Positions 49,232 to 59,972 of a stretch of 64,000 nucleotides of DNA are shown here, in pieces. How positions within the stretch are numbered: position 1 is the first letter of the stretch; each line of letters begins with the position of its first letter. The position numbers and the translations under genes are program-made. The notes beneath the pieces were generated by a model, which was not told the DNA's origin, did not search any database, and saw nothing but the letters and a program-made list of their open reading frames with translations. The DNA comes from Parietaria judaica (Eukaryota > Streptophyta > Magnoliopsida > Rosales > Urticaceae): contig OX940865.1 in the NCBI GenBank assembly GCA_954871525.1, positions 15,452,606 to 15,516,605 of the forward strand. The letters run 5' to 3'.

Positions 49232-49787
49232 TAGGGGTGAGCATTTTAGACCCAACCCGATGGCCCAACCTAATCCGTTAGAGACCCGACTCCAATCTAA
49301 CCCGCCCAATCTAACCCGCTCAAAGTTGGGGTCGGGGTCCAAAACCTTGGGTCGGGTCGGGGTCTCCGACCCGACCAATATAATGATACATTTCATATTA
49401 ATTTTTATCCAAGTAGTGTAATCTTTAATCTTTTAAAAAATTTCATTCTCAAATTTATTTACAATTAAAGACCATTCAATCTCCCATTTTCATGTTTTAC
49501 ATTGTTTAGTGTATGTTTGTTTGATTAAATTTGTTTGGGGTATTTTTACTTGAATTATGAGTTACATTGATGCATTTTTTTCATATTATTTTTTGTTATA
49601 TTAGATTAAATTTTAATTAATCGGGCTATGGCAACCTAAACCAACCCAACCCGATTTTTATCGGCGGTTTGGTTCGGGCATTGAAAATTTTTGGGTCGGA
49701 TCAGGCTTTTTTTTAAGAACCCGAAGTGATCAGATCGGGTCCATAAAAAGCATCGGGGCGGCCCAACCCAACCCATGCTCACCCCTA
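49232..49787. mobile_element. hAT MITE filled with CCCGACCC/GGGTCGGG words
   Basis: Left end TAGGGGTGAGCATTTT; right end (minus strand) TAGGGGTGAGCATGGG. A perfect 8-bp duplication CTGCAAAT lies at 49224-49231 and 49788-49795. Arms carry AACCCGACTCC, GGGTCGGGTCGGGG, CCCAACCCGA and GGTTCGGGC words around an AT-rich core of about 230 bp. Confidence 0.93.
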
Positions 49788-50728
49788 CTGCAAATATTTT
49801 GCAATGAGATTGCATCTTATAATTTTAATCAATAATATTTATTTCAGTAAAAATATATTTTTTCCCTAGCTCGCATATTTATTTCTCATAATGCCTAATA
49901 ATTAATAACGATCTTTCAATCAGCCCAAAATCTATTTACATTTGATTTTCCATTTATTACTTATATATATATAAAAAAGATATTGTGTAATATTAATTGG
50001 TGCGTCTTAATGCCTAATAGGACTCTAATCAATTTCTGACAATGTTCATGTCTTCCTGAGATCTTTTTTGTTAGTAAAGTAGAAAACCAATATTGGAGCA
50101 ATGAATTATGACAATAATAATGATACTATTATTAGTAATTAAAGATAAATAATTTGGGAATCAAGATTTTGGACCACAAATTAGACAAAATAAGTCCAGC
50201 GAAGGAGAGACCAGGCCCACTAGCCTCCAATGAAACTACTTTCTCTGTCATTATTATGGAGAAATGTTGCAAAGAGAACCAAGTTCCTACAAGTCTTGTA
50301 TTACTAATTAGGGCCATTGGCGGCTAAAATACCAAATACAGCCGCGTGTTCCGATTTTCGTTTTAATACATTTGGTATTTTACGCGGTAGAAAAAAAAAG
50401 TTTGAAACATGTCGCTACCTTTAGTACTTAAGATACATTTTCGGAATTAGAGGGCAAACATGTTCGGAATTTTTTTAAATGCGATTACGAGTGCGACTTT
50501 TACTTATTTATTTACTTATCCTTTTATTGGAACCATGTTTTTTTTTATTAGATTCTAGTTCTAGAGAAAGTGAAGAAGACGAAAGTAGAGGTTGGTGACA
50601 AACATTATGGAATCTTTGGTGTTACGTAGTATTCCGTTCTTGGAAGCTCTTTCACTTACATGAAGAGCCACAAAAACAAAAATGGCACATGAAGACTCAT
50701 AACAACTGATTTTTGGGTTGTTGGTTTA

Positions 50729-51070
50729 TGGTGCATTACGTGATGTGCTAATTGGAAATCAAATCCCCTTGATTCATGCACATGAATTAATCATGAATCA
50801 ATCTCTTTTATCATCTTTTATTATGCTATTATCTTCATTAGTTTCTTTGATTTATTTTGATTTTATTATAATTATATTAGGTACATTAGATCAAGTTTTT
50901 TATGATTATTATTAGGTTTCATTTATGCTACATTTATGCTATATAAGCAAGAGAAAACATGTGTAAGTTTTTAGTTGATTATGAATTAAAAATCGAGCTT
51001 TAGCTTGTGAAGTCGAGTTTATTCTCGCAAAGACGTGTTCTTCGTGTTCTTCGTATTCCGCTCTACATCA
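50729..51070 (+). repeat. 5' LTR
   Basis: 342 bp, TG...CA ends. A likely TATA-type signal TATATAAGCAAG lies about 135 bp before its end, and TGAAGTCGAG and TTCTTCGTGTTC follow. Nearly identical to the 3' LTR. Confidence 0.95.
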
Positions 51071-51072
51071 GT

Positions 51073-51085
51073 TGGTATCAGAGCC
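51073..51085 (+). promoter_or_regulatory. Primer-binding site, initiator tRNA-Met
   Basis: TGGTATCAGAGCC starts two bases after the 5' LTR and matches the complement of the 3' end of plant initiator tRNA-Met, the standard primer of plant gypsy and copia elements. Confidence 0.95.
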
Positions 51086-51109
51086 ACTCGTTTCTGTGCA
51101 GAGGCACCG

Positions 51110-52060
51110 ATGAAACGAGCCGTTCGCGACGCTTTCGTAGAGGATATGGTGAGACGAGAAGAGGTCGACGGATTCCGTGCTCAGGTGGAATTGTTGATCC
51201 GTCAGATGGCTGCAATGATGCAGAATCAAACGGAGCAAAGACGCCAAGACGAGTCCGACACCGAGGACGACCAAGCCAACCTGTTCGGGCAGAATTTTGG
51301 ACGTGCGGCGGTCCCGGAGGATGCGCGATGGGTAGCGGCGTTCCAGGTGGCTATCCCGGAGTACGACGAAACGACGTACGATGAGGCGGAGCACGGCGAG
51401 GCCGTGTACGACGAGTCGGTTTACGGCGAGACGGAGTATGACAAACCCGTATACGATGAGTACGATGAGGCCGTGTATGGCGAGGTCGTATACGACGACA
51501 ACATGTGCGACAAGAAGGATGATAAGATAGTTTTGGTTTCAAGCATGGCCACCGAAGTGGCCGCACCGAGCAATTCCATTGTGGTGGCGGTCGTGACGAC
51601 CACGAGTGGAGTTCCGAAAATCAAGTTAAGCACAACGTGGAAACAATCGCGTAAAGTTCCCGCTCAACTACAACCTATGTACGTGCATGACCGTGATAGA
51701 CGAAAAACTAAGCTTGAAGACATGATCAAGAGATATTGGCGGGGCTGCAAATCCAATGCATTTGTTTTACGACGACGACTTTGGCGCCGACACAAGCGCG
51801 GCGATGGCGGCGGACTTGCGATACCTATTGGCGCTCTAAATTCGAGGACGAATTTTTTTCAAGCCGAGGAGAATGGTGCATTACGTGATGTGCTAATTGG
51901 AAATCAAATCCCCTTGATTCATGCACATGAATCAATCATGAATCAATCTCTTTTATCATCTTTTATTATGCTATTATCTTCATTAGTTTCTTTGATTTAT
52001 TTTGATTTTATTATAATTATATTAGGTACATTAGATCAAGTTTTTTATGATTATTATTAG
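51110..52060 (+). CDS. Gag-like ORF of the short LTR element
   Basis: The ATG at 51110 opens a 316-codon frame that runs into the 3' LTR; an upstream in-frame ATG at 51035 lies within the LTR and is less likely. Residues 1-45 are charged with a helix (DAFVEDMVRREEVDGFRAQV), followed by an acidic stretch and LFGQNFGRAAVPEDARW...IPEYDE, which resembles the start of plant gypsy Gag before its capsid core. The capsid core is missing. Instead comes an array of about 60 residues built from Y-D-E/Y-G-E steps (EAVYDESVYGETEYD). Near the end SRTNFFQAEE resembles the tail of gypsy polyproteins. The protein probably lacks full capsid function. Codon use is GC-rich compared with the flanks. A decayed relative lies at 2291-2612. 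Confidence 0.8.
   Translation: MKRAVRDAFVEDMVRREEVDGFRAQVELLIRQMAAMMQNQTEQRRQDESDTEDDQANLFGQNFGRAAVPEDARWVAAFQVAIPEYDETTYDEAEHGEAVYDESVYGETEYDKPVYDEYDEAVYGEVVYDDNMCDKKDDKIVLVSSMATEVAAPSNSIVVAVVTTTSGVPKIKLSTTWKQSRKVPAQLQPMYVHDRDRRKTKLEDMIKRYWRGCKSNAFVLRRRLWRRHKRGDGGGLAIPIGALNSRTNFFQAEENGALRDVLIGNQIPLIHAHESIMNQSLLSSFIMLLSSLVSLIYFDFIIIILGTLDQVFYDYY
51866..51873 (+). promoter_or_regulatory. Polypurine tract
   Basis: GAGGAGAA directly precedes the 3' LTR start TGGTGC, the expected position for plus-strand priming. Confidence 0.85.
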
Positions 52061-52215
52061 GTTTCATTTATGCTACATTTATGCTATATAAGCAAGAGAA
52101 AACATGTGTAAGTTTTTAGTTGATTATGAATTAAAAATCGAGCTTTAGCTTGTGAAGTCGAGTTTATTCTCGCAAAGACGTGTTCTTCGTGTTCTTCGTA
52201 TTCCGCTCTACATCA
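51874..52215 (+). repeat. 3' LTR
   Basis: 342 bp, differing from the 5' LTR at one site (ATGAATCAATC against ATGAATTAATC in the 5' copy). Confidence 0.95.
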
Positions 52216-52220
52216 GTTTA

Positions 52221-53868
52221 TGCATGTATCTTATATAAAAAGGAATTTAGCTACAACTTTCTTGAGAGAGACAATATTTCATGGTTGGCCACAAAATAAA
52301 AATAAAAAACTATGTGTAGTTTCGGTTTTAACTTTGATTCGGAACGAGCCTCTCGATATATAGAAATTAACAAACGCTCGTGTACCAATTTACTTTTTAT
52401 TAAAAGTAATTTCACAATTAACCATGAAATGTTATTTTCGTTAGTGATTTCATAGTTAGATATGTAATAATATTATTTTTTATATTGAATTATTAATTTT
52501 ATTATCACTTAAGACTTATATATATATTTTTATAAATTATTATCTCAATTTAGCGAATAATAAATTTAGTTAGTTAATCTCGAGTTGGGACTGGTTAAAA
52601 ATATTATTGAAACTAGTTTATTATGGTTCGATTTTGATAAAATTTAACTTTTTATTTAAAATATAAGTCAATCTGAAGGTTTAGACTAAAACTTATCATT
52701 AATAAATAATATAAAAAAAATCCAAAAAATACAGTTATCCAAAATCCACTATGGATCCCGGTTTAAAATAATAAAAAATAAGTTTAAAAACTATATTAAT
52801 TAGAATATTCAAGATACAAGATTCGAGCTCCATAATAATAATAATTAAAATATTAAATATCAAATAAACGCTAATATTATATAATTATAAATATCCGCTC
52901 CTAAGTTCGAAGAGACACTAAACAAAGTATGTTATTGAAATCTTTACTAAATCGGTGTAATTTTAAAATAAAATTAACATTAGTAATTTCGCTTTACTAT
53001 TTTTGTTTCGCGGAGAAAATACCCTTAATTCCCGTTCTGTATATCAAAAAATATCTAGTCATAAAATAGAAGACGATAAACATTATTTGAAATAAAGGAT
53101 GTAGATGTTGGTCTTATTATGTATATCCAAACATTATTTGATTTTGAGTAATGTATATCCAAACATTTAAATATTTTTTGCTTTATCCCATGTGGCATCA
53201 ATTGCTCAAAATCTTATAAGACCAAAAATCCAAACTCCTTCATGAGAATTGGTCCAAAATATGTCGTTTCTGGTCATTATAACCAACAAAACATGCCCTA
53301 TTATTTATTACTGCTGAAAATGAAAGCTTCTTTCATAAATGAAAAAAAAAATAAAAAAAAATTGAGACTTAAATCAGCAAATTTATGGATAAAGGAATTT
53401 TCATGAAAATCAAAGACCACTGAGTATATGAGAGGAGAGTTTATCAATTACTACCTCTTATTGGCTGCAATACGAAGAACATTTAAAACATGTTTTTTTT
53501 TAAAATAACTAATTGATTGTTATTAATCGGATAAGATGTGATTAAGTGTAAAATGATATGTTTGATTCAACATAGACTAAAATAATATATACCTAATTAA
53601 ATAAAAATATTTATCGTTTCTTTTGACAATGAAGATTAGCTTTGATTATGCCATATTAACTAACGAGTAACGAGCTTCGAACCTAAAATTCTAGAGATAA
53701 GTGCTGCTAATTATTATTAAATGGGCTGCAAGAAAAAAAATTGTCCCAGCAAAACGTTATTTTATATATATACATACATACAAACAAAAATAATTTATTT
53801 GATCAGAAGAATATTGCTTATTCGTTTATAACATATAAATGCCCAAACTAATATACAATATACATATA
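52221..53868. other. AT-rich spacer
   Basis: No gene is supported; only AT-rich sequence with poly-A and TA runs. Confidence 0.5.
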
Positions 53869-53877
53869 TAATATATA

Positions 53878-54303
53878 AGGTTAATGATGGCAAAAATACC
53901 TAAAGTTCGATCAAAGAATTCCTCGAGTACCTAAAATTTAAAAATAGTGGTAAAAATACCCAAAGTCATATTTGGGGAGTTGACCACTCCAATCTCGTAA
54001 CACCGTTAATTTACATGTTACCTCTTACTACGCGGACAAACGTGGGTTGCCGACAGAACATTGTTTTCCACACTAACGAGCCCACACGTTTACGAGAAAA
54101 CAACGAATTAAACCCCTAAGTAATACTATTTAATACACTTAACAAAACAAATTTTTCCGCGTGGCCAGGATTAACAGGTAAATTAACGGCGTTACGGGAT
54201 TGGAGTGGTCAACTTATGACTTTAGTTATTTTTACCACTATTTTTTAACTTTGGATACCCGAGAAGTTCTTTGACCTAACTTTAGATATTTTCGCATTAA
54301 CCC
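53878..54303. mobile_element. Mutator-like MITE with TIRs of about 120 bp
   Basis: Left end AGGTTAATGATGGCAAAAA; right end (minus strand) GGGTTAATGCGAAAATATC. The arms align for about 120 bp, to GAGTTGACCACTCCAATC and its inverted partner. The 9-mers TAATATATA (53869-53877) and TAATATGTA (54304-54312) match at 8 of 9, the Mutator duplication size. No coding sequence. Confidence 0.82.
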
Positions 54304-54611
54304 TAATATGTATATATATGGCTCCTTGAGGATTATTTCATAATAAGATGGTGAAATCAACTGAAAACCCTAATGAATGAATGATTGCCCACTGCGTTCG
54401 AGAAAAACATGGACCAAAAATGGCATCATTGAGGAATTATTGGTCTGGTCATGCAACACCACACTGCTTTGTTGTTGCTGCTGCTTTGTTTCCCCACATT
54501 ATACGAGAAGCGATTTTCTAAGAACATGAACAAAAAAAAATTATCCAAGATTTAATCAACTATGCCCGTAGCCAATGTATCATGTTTTTCTCCGGTGATA
54601 GTGATTTCGTT

Positions 54612-55406
54612 CAGTGGCGGATCCACGGCCAACGCTGTGGTGGCCGTGCCCCCCCCGGACTTTCCGACATTAGTGTAGTTAGACATTCCGAGTTGTTCCG
54701 GCGATTGTTTTATAATCGCAACTTAACCTTGCGGCCCCCCTATCTTTTTGCGTTTCTACTAAGCTATATCTCTCTTTCCTCGCCTCTCCGCCATTTATGC
54801 ATCGCATCTGTGTTTTCCGACGAGCTGTTTTCATTCTCTCTGCTCTCAGCGTGATGGGGAAGAAAGAGGCTAAAGTATATATTACTATTTTGCCCTTATG
54901 TCTTGACGTTATTACATTAAAACTTGACAGCTTTTATTAATTGATTCTAAATTACAATACTGCCCTTATATCTTGAAATCATTACACAATTCTCAATAAA
55001 ACTTGCCCAATATACTCGGATGATAGGATCTATGTAAATCAAAGCATTAAAGTATTTACATTCACTATAAAATAATATTTTAATGATATTTTACATTCAC
55101 TATAAAATAAATTTAATATAATCTATAGTGATTAATAAAGTTAAATTAAAAATTTAGCAAGCTACTCGATAAATCCGTAAAATAATTTTTTTCTTACGGT
55201 TTTTGGTTTGCAATTCTTAAACATTAGATATAAAAGTAAATGAAATTGACAAAAAAAAAACAATCTATTTTTACATATACATATAAAGTTAAAAAATTAT
55301 AATAACATTTAATATAAAATGTAATATAAAAAATGTAAATTTATGTTTACGTGTCATTGATTTTTTTTTCCGGCCCCCCTAACCATAAATCCTGGATCCG
55401 CCACTT
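54612..55406. mobile_element. Tip100-like hAT non-autonomous element
   Basis: Left end CAGTGGCGGATCCACGG; right end (minus strand) AAGTGGCGGATCCAGG. A perfect 8-bp duplication ATTTCGTT lies at 54604-54611 and 55407-55414. Subterminal GGCCGTGCCCCCCCCGG and CGGCCCCCCTAACC are typical for this group. The interior is AT-rich; a + strand ORF at 54582-54854 crosses the left boundary and is not credible as a gene. Confidence 0.88.
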
Positions 55407-55591
55407 ATTTCGTTCAATTTCTGTTAAAAAAACATTAATGAATTAGAATGTGTATATATTATCTTCATACAACTTTACTTTAATTTTGTTATTTGTTTTA
55501 CTATTTTAGTCCATCTATTTAAGTTACTTAAAGAAAAGAAAAGAAAAGACTAAAATAACCATTGATATTATAGCTATTAGCTACTATAACT

Positions 55592-56862
55592 CCTCTCCGA
55601 CGAGCCCGACGATGGGTTCCCGTGGTGTGTTTCCGACTTTATAACCGAGGGAAGATGGAACCACGAGCTAGTCTCGAACTTGTTGAATCCCTTCGACGCA
55701 CTTGCGATACTAAAAAATTCCCCTTGTAACATCACACCACAAAGACCGCTTGGTTTGGCATTTTGAAGAAGATGGGATTTACTCTGTTCGGTCGGGGTAC
55801 CGCCTTGCACAATCGGAAAAAAAGGGGGGCCGTCAGGGTCGAGTAGCGCGGAACTGAATTGGTGGAAAACCTTGTGGAGTCTCCAAATTCCACCTAAAGT
55901 CAAACATGTGGTTTGGCGTGCGTGGTTTGACATCCTCCCAACGTTTGGAGCGCTTAGAAGTCGCGGGGTTCCTTGCCTCCCTTTTTGTAAGTTTTGCGGC
56001 GCGGCGCCGGAGGACGCCTTCCAGCGGTTTGGGGTTGCGAAAGGGCCCGAACCATTTGGGAAGCTTCATCGTTGTTTAGATGGGTTAAAAAGACGGGCCC
56101 AGTCCCACTCCGGAAACTTTGTTATAGGGCGCTTGATGGTCTCTCGGTGGCGGATTTAGAATTTTTTTGCGGCCTTATTTGAGCGGCTTGGTCCGATAGG
56201 AATAGCACCCTCTTTGACCATAAAGTCCATAAACCGACGATGTGAGTGGAGAAGGTGGCTTGTTGGTTCTCAAGCTTCAAAATAAGCAACCTCTCTTCGG
56301 AAATACCATCGGGGACCATGCCGGCTAGACAAGAGGCTTGGATTGGCCCGGCGCAAGGAGACCTTAGTCTCAATGTGGATGCGGCGTGGGACAAAGTCAC
56401 GGGTAGAGCGGCGATCGGGGGAGTCGTGAGGAACCATCAAGGGAACCTCATCGGTATGGTGGCACATCTCTTTGTGGATGTGAACTCTTCGGTGACCGCG
56501 GATTGTCTTGCAATCCGTCATGGCCTCACCTTCGTACGGGAGCGCAATTGGAGTGTGGCGAGCTTGGAGACCGATTGTCTTAGAGCGTCTCAACTTGTCA
56601 ACGGGAGTAAGCTAAATAGCGTCCAAGGCCCGATCATCGCGGACATCGTGTACCTCCTTAGTGAGGTGGGGCCGAGACTTCGGTGTCGGTGGGTCCCGAG
56701 AACCTGTAACGAGGTAGCCAATAGAATAGCAAAGTCCCGTCTCTCAAACTTTTGTCCCGACTTGTGGTCGCGTGTTTGCCCCGAGTGGCTTGTAAGCGAC
56801 ATTGTTAGGGATTTTCCCCCTGTTTTGGTTAATTGAAATACATCCTGGATTCAAAAAAAAAT
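55592..56862 (+). mobile_element. 5'-truncated L1-type LINE
   Basis: The body encodes the tail of a plant LINE ORF2: a segment GRWNHELVSNLLNPFDALAIL, then zf-RVT (PPKVKHVVWRAW...CKFCGAAPEDAFQ), then an RNase H-like domain at 56270-56836 (LNVDAAWDK, LETDCLRASQLV, WVPRTCNEVANRIAKS). It ends with an A tract. A 16-bp target duplication with one mismatch, ATTAGCTACTATAACT, lies at 55576-55591 and 56863-56878. Several frameshifts and stops inactivate it, but the RNase H part is still open. The duplication plus A tail show target-primed insertion with early stop of reverse transcription. Confidence 0.92.
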
Positions 56863-56878
56863 ATTAGCTTCTATAACT

Positions 56879-59447
56879 TGAGTCATCAACTATATATAAT
56901 TTATAGGAAATTATAAGGACACGTTATTGACTGACACAAATACAAGAAGCTCGTGCATTTTTCTACATAGCAAATCAATAATGTGTTTGAAAGCAGTACT
57001 ATTGCCCATTAATAGGAAACGAGTTTTGTGTATGAAGTGAAAAAGCCAAACTCTCATCTGCTATTTTCAGTCACTGAGCAATTTCAGAGCCATCATAAGA
57101 TATTAGACACTTCATCATGGCGTGTCATTGACTACTTTTTTTTTTTGCTCGAATGTCATTGACCACTTTATTTACCATTCAATGTTTTCTGAGCTGCATT
57201 TTAATTTTTAACCTTGCAATGGACAAAATGAGAGAAAGTTAAAGAATGCTCACTTAATTGTTCGCTAAATTATTTAAATTTATGAGCTGACGCTTAATCT
57301 AGTGTAAGCGCAATCCAATCATCACCACCCGTTTGGAGCTGCAGTTTGTGGGCGCGGACAGCCTGTGTCCGTACCCACTGCACGCTATGTTGCCCGTGGG
57401 CGGTGTGGAATTTTTTTCTTCTTCTAATACGTCACAATTTATATATAAAAATTAAAATCAAAAGATATAATTTTGTCCATCCAAATTTCTCAACGAGACG
57501 GACAACCCAAGCATAAATTGCATATGGGCATGTTCCGACCTAGAGAACACTATATTTACCCCCTTAATTGTTTTTTTTTTTTTTTTTTCAGCTTCTTCAA
57601 TTTTTTTATTTATGTTTTTTAATTTTTTTTTTACATGACTTCTTCAAAGTTTGATTGTATGTTTATGAAACCTAGACAAATATGTGTAACGAATATGAGC
57701 TTAAGTGTTTTGTCACAACCAAATTTTCTATGCATTGAAAGGCCCAAAAGGCATATTCATGTAGACTTTCTATGGATGATCAAATGGGCCAATTACCAAT
57801 AATAGATTTCAATGGGATTAGTCCACTCATATCAATGGACTATATAAATTGGTATCATAATGTGGATTATGGACTTTGATGTCTCAATTTTGTTGTTCTT
57901 GGAAAGGTCGGAAATGAGGGTTTGAAAAAAAAAAAAAAAAATATGATTTTAAAATTATGATTTTAACATCGGATATTTGTTTTTTGTGTTGTTATATTTT
58001 CTTTGTTTTAGATTATTGGTTAAGTTTCTAGACTAAAATATATGATAAGAGTTTGAAAATGTAAGTATCGAAACTTAAATACAGCATAATTAAGTCCGTT
58101 TTTTTCTTTCAATCCTGAACCTTAAAACTGAAACTCGATACTTTTGAGAACCCTAACCGATTTAACCCATTTAATACATGTACTCATCAAAAGTAGGTTC
58201 TTAAAGCGGGTTAGTCTGACTCCGGATTTTCTATCCCAGATTTTTGTTGTTGTATCTCTTGCAATTTTTACTTGTGGTTGCTTGGTCCTTGGTACAAATT
58301 ATTTTCTTAAGAACTGTATTCCATTTTGATCAATTATGAAACCATTATTCTAAGCTAAATCCTATATCCATTGAATACATAATAGACATAATTAAAAACA
58401 AAAAACCAAGCTGAGCCAGGAATCTTGAGATCTATGTTTGAAATGCCTGATCATCACACAAGCATATATCCATTTTTAATTAATAAATACATGAATAATC
58501 AGATGAGTGAAACCCTATTTCCCATGCAAGGCAATATTCTTGACCTGTAGAGTATAGTGCATGCATGGTTGTATTTGGTTGTACAAAGCTATTAGCTTAG
58601 CTAAGATTATGCATGGGAACAAGCAATGTGTTACTTGAAGCGCAAGATATTTAACCATTTATTCTTTTACAAATCATCTCTACTCAACTAGTTTAAGATT
58701 CTCAATTCTTGACTATATAAATTATTTTTTTTAAAATAATACACGTAAAAGATGGAAAAAAAAGTCAAACGGGAAAATAGTTGATCGGCAAAAAAGAAGT
58801 TTTGAGATAATATTGTTAGTTATTACTCAAATGCAAAATAATAGCAAAGGTACAAAGAAATTGACACGAGAATTATTATATGATCGTTATTACAAAATTC
58901 AAAAGAAAATCCCGGGCACGTCGAGCATAATCGAAAAAGTTATAATAAAAGAGTGAATTATTACGGGAAAGAAAACAATTACGGTTATGATTTAATTAAA
59001 TTATAAAATATTTAATCTGAAAGGTTCAAACCGCAAAATCAGAAAACACCCAACAAAAATATTGTATTGTAAAGCTATAAAACACGTCGGGTCCAAGGAT
59101 CGGGGCACAAGAGATCTAATACTGTCTCACTCATCTATGTTTCCTCAATTTATTAGAACCATTCACTAATGAAGAAAAATAATCACCATTACTCAAGAGC
59201 ACAATTCAATGTTTGATTAGATAATGCATTGAAGGACCTAAAATTAAGCTTGGTTTAATCACTAAAACTCCTTTACTTGCTCTCTACTTCTCGTGTCGTT
59301 CTAATCTACTTCAAGTACTTTATCTAGATAGCTTTGTTCTTTGTCGTTTTTAGGGTTTTTGTACTGATTGAGAAAATTATGAAAGATTATCTTTTTGAAT
59401 TATTGATGAAGGATATATATGAGTGTAGATAGGAGTGAAATGTTTGA
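56879..59447. other. Spacer with one dispersed repeat
   Basis: Mostly AT-rich with poly-T and poly-A runs (57573-57590, 57926-57941). No gene is supported; the open stretch at 58144-58329 shows no domain. Confidence 0.45.
57350..57370. repeat. Dispersed GC-rich repeat
   Basis: GGGCGCGGACAGCCTGTGTC matches the sequence at 24793 in the CHY-RING intron except for one base. It is followed by GTACCCACTGC and GCCCGTGGGCGG. Probably an end of a DNA transposon family; its partner end was not found. Confidence 0.5.
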
Positions 59448-59455
59448 CCCCTAAG

Positions 59456-59972
59456 CAGGGACGGAACTAGAAATTAAACTAGGGGTGACGGAAAAAAAAT
59501 ACATCAAAATCAGCTTCGACCCTTCGTTGATATCGTAAACCCGGGTCGCGTTCTACTTTGTCGATATTAAAATCAGCATCAATAACTTCGACTCTTTGTA
59601 ACTTTGACACATGATGGTCTTTAATTGTCGGCACTTGTGCCGTCGTATCATCATTAATTTTAAAAGAAATAAAAAAGTCGGTGTTTTTCATATGCAATAA
59701 TAAACAAAATCAACCCAACTTACTATAGATCTTATAACTAATCTGTATTATCTGATATGAAAATCTAAATATGAAACCTAAATCAAAATCTAAATATGAA
59801 AATCTGACTAAAATCTATGATTCATATCTGACTAAAACCCTAAATACAAATTAATCTGTATTATCTAATATAATTTTTAATCAAAACTATATTAAATATA
59901 CACATATAATTTTTTTTAATTAAAGTTGGGGGTGACAATTGTCACCCCCATGATTAAGTAAGTCCGTCCCTG
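59456..59972. mobile_element. hAT non-autonomous element carrying a small ORF
   Basis: Left end CAGGGACGGAACTAG; right end (minus strand) CAGGGACGGACTTAC. A perfect 8-bp duplication CCCCTAAG is at 59448-59455 and 59973-59980. A minus-strand ORF at 59479-59697 opens MHMKNTDFFISFK and is rich in acidic and basic residues; it may be the leftover N-terminus of a transposase, but no motif proves it. GGGGGTGACAATTGTCACCC near 59930 is a perfect palindrome. Confidence 0.88.

Larger units (their letters stand above)
50729..52215 (+). mobile_element. Short non-autonomous LTR retrotransposon with gag-like ORF only
   Basis: Two LTRs of 342 bp (50729-51070 and 51874-52215) differ by a single substitution in my reading. 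They start TGGTGCATTA and end TACATCA. A 5-bp duplication GTTTA flanks the element (50724-50728 and 52216-52220). The interior is only 803 bp and has a primer-binding site, a gag-like start, a tyrosine-acid repeat tract, a remnant resembling the extreme end of gypsy polyproteins, and a polypurine tract. Protease, RT, RNase H and integrase are absent, so it must borrow these. It fits the known class of LTR elements that keep only gag. Near-identical LTRs indicate a very recent insertion. Confidence 0.95.
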
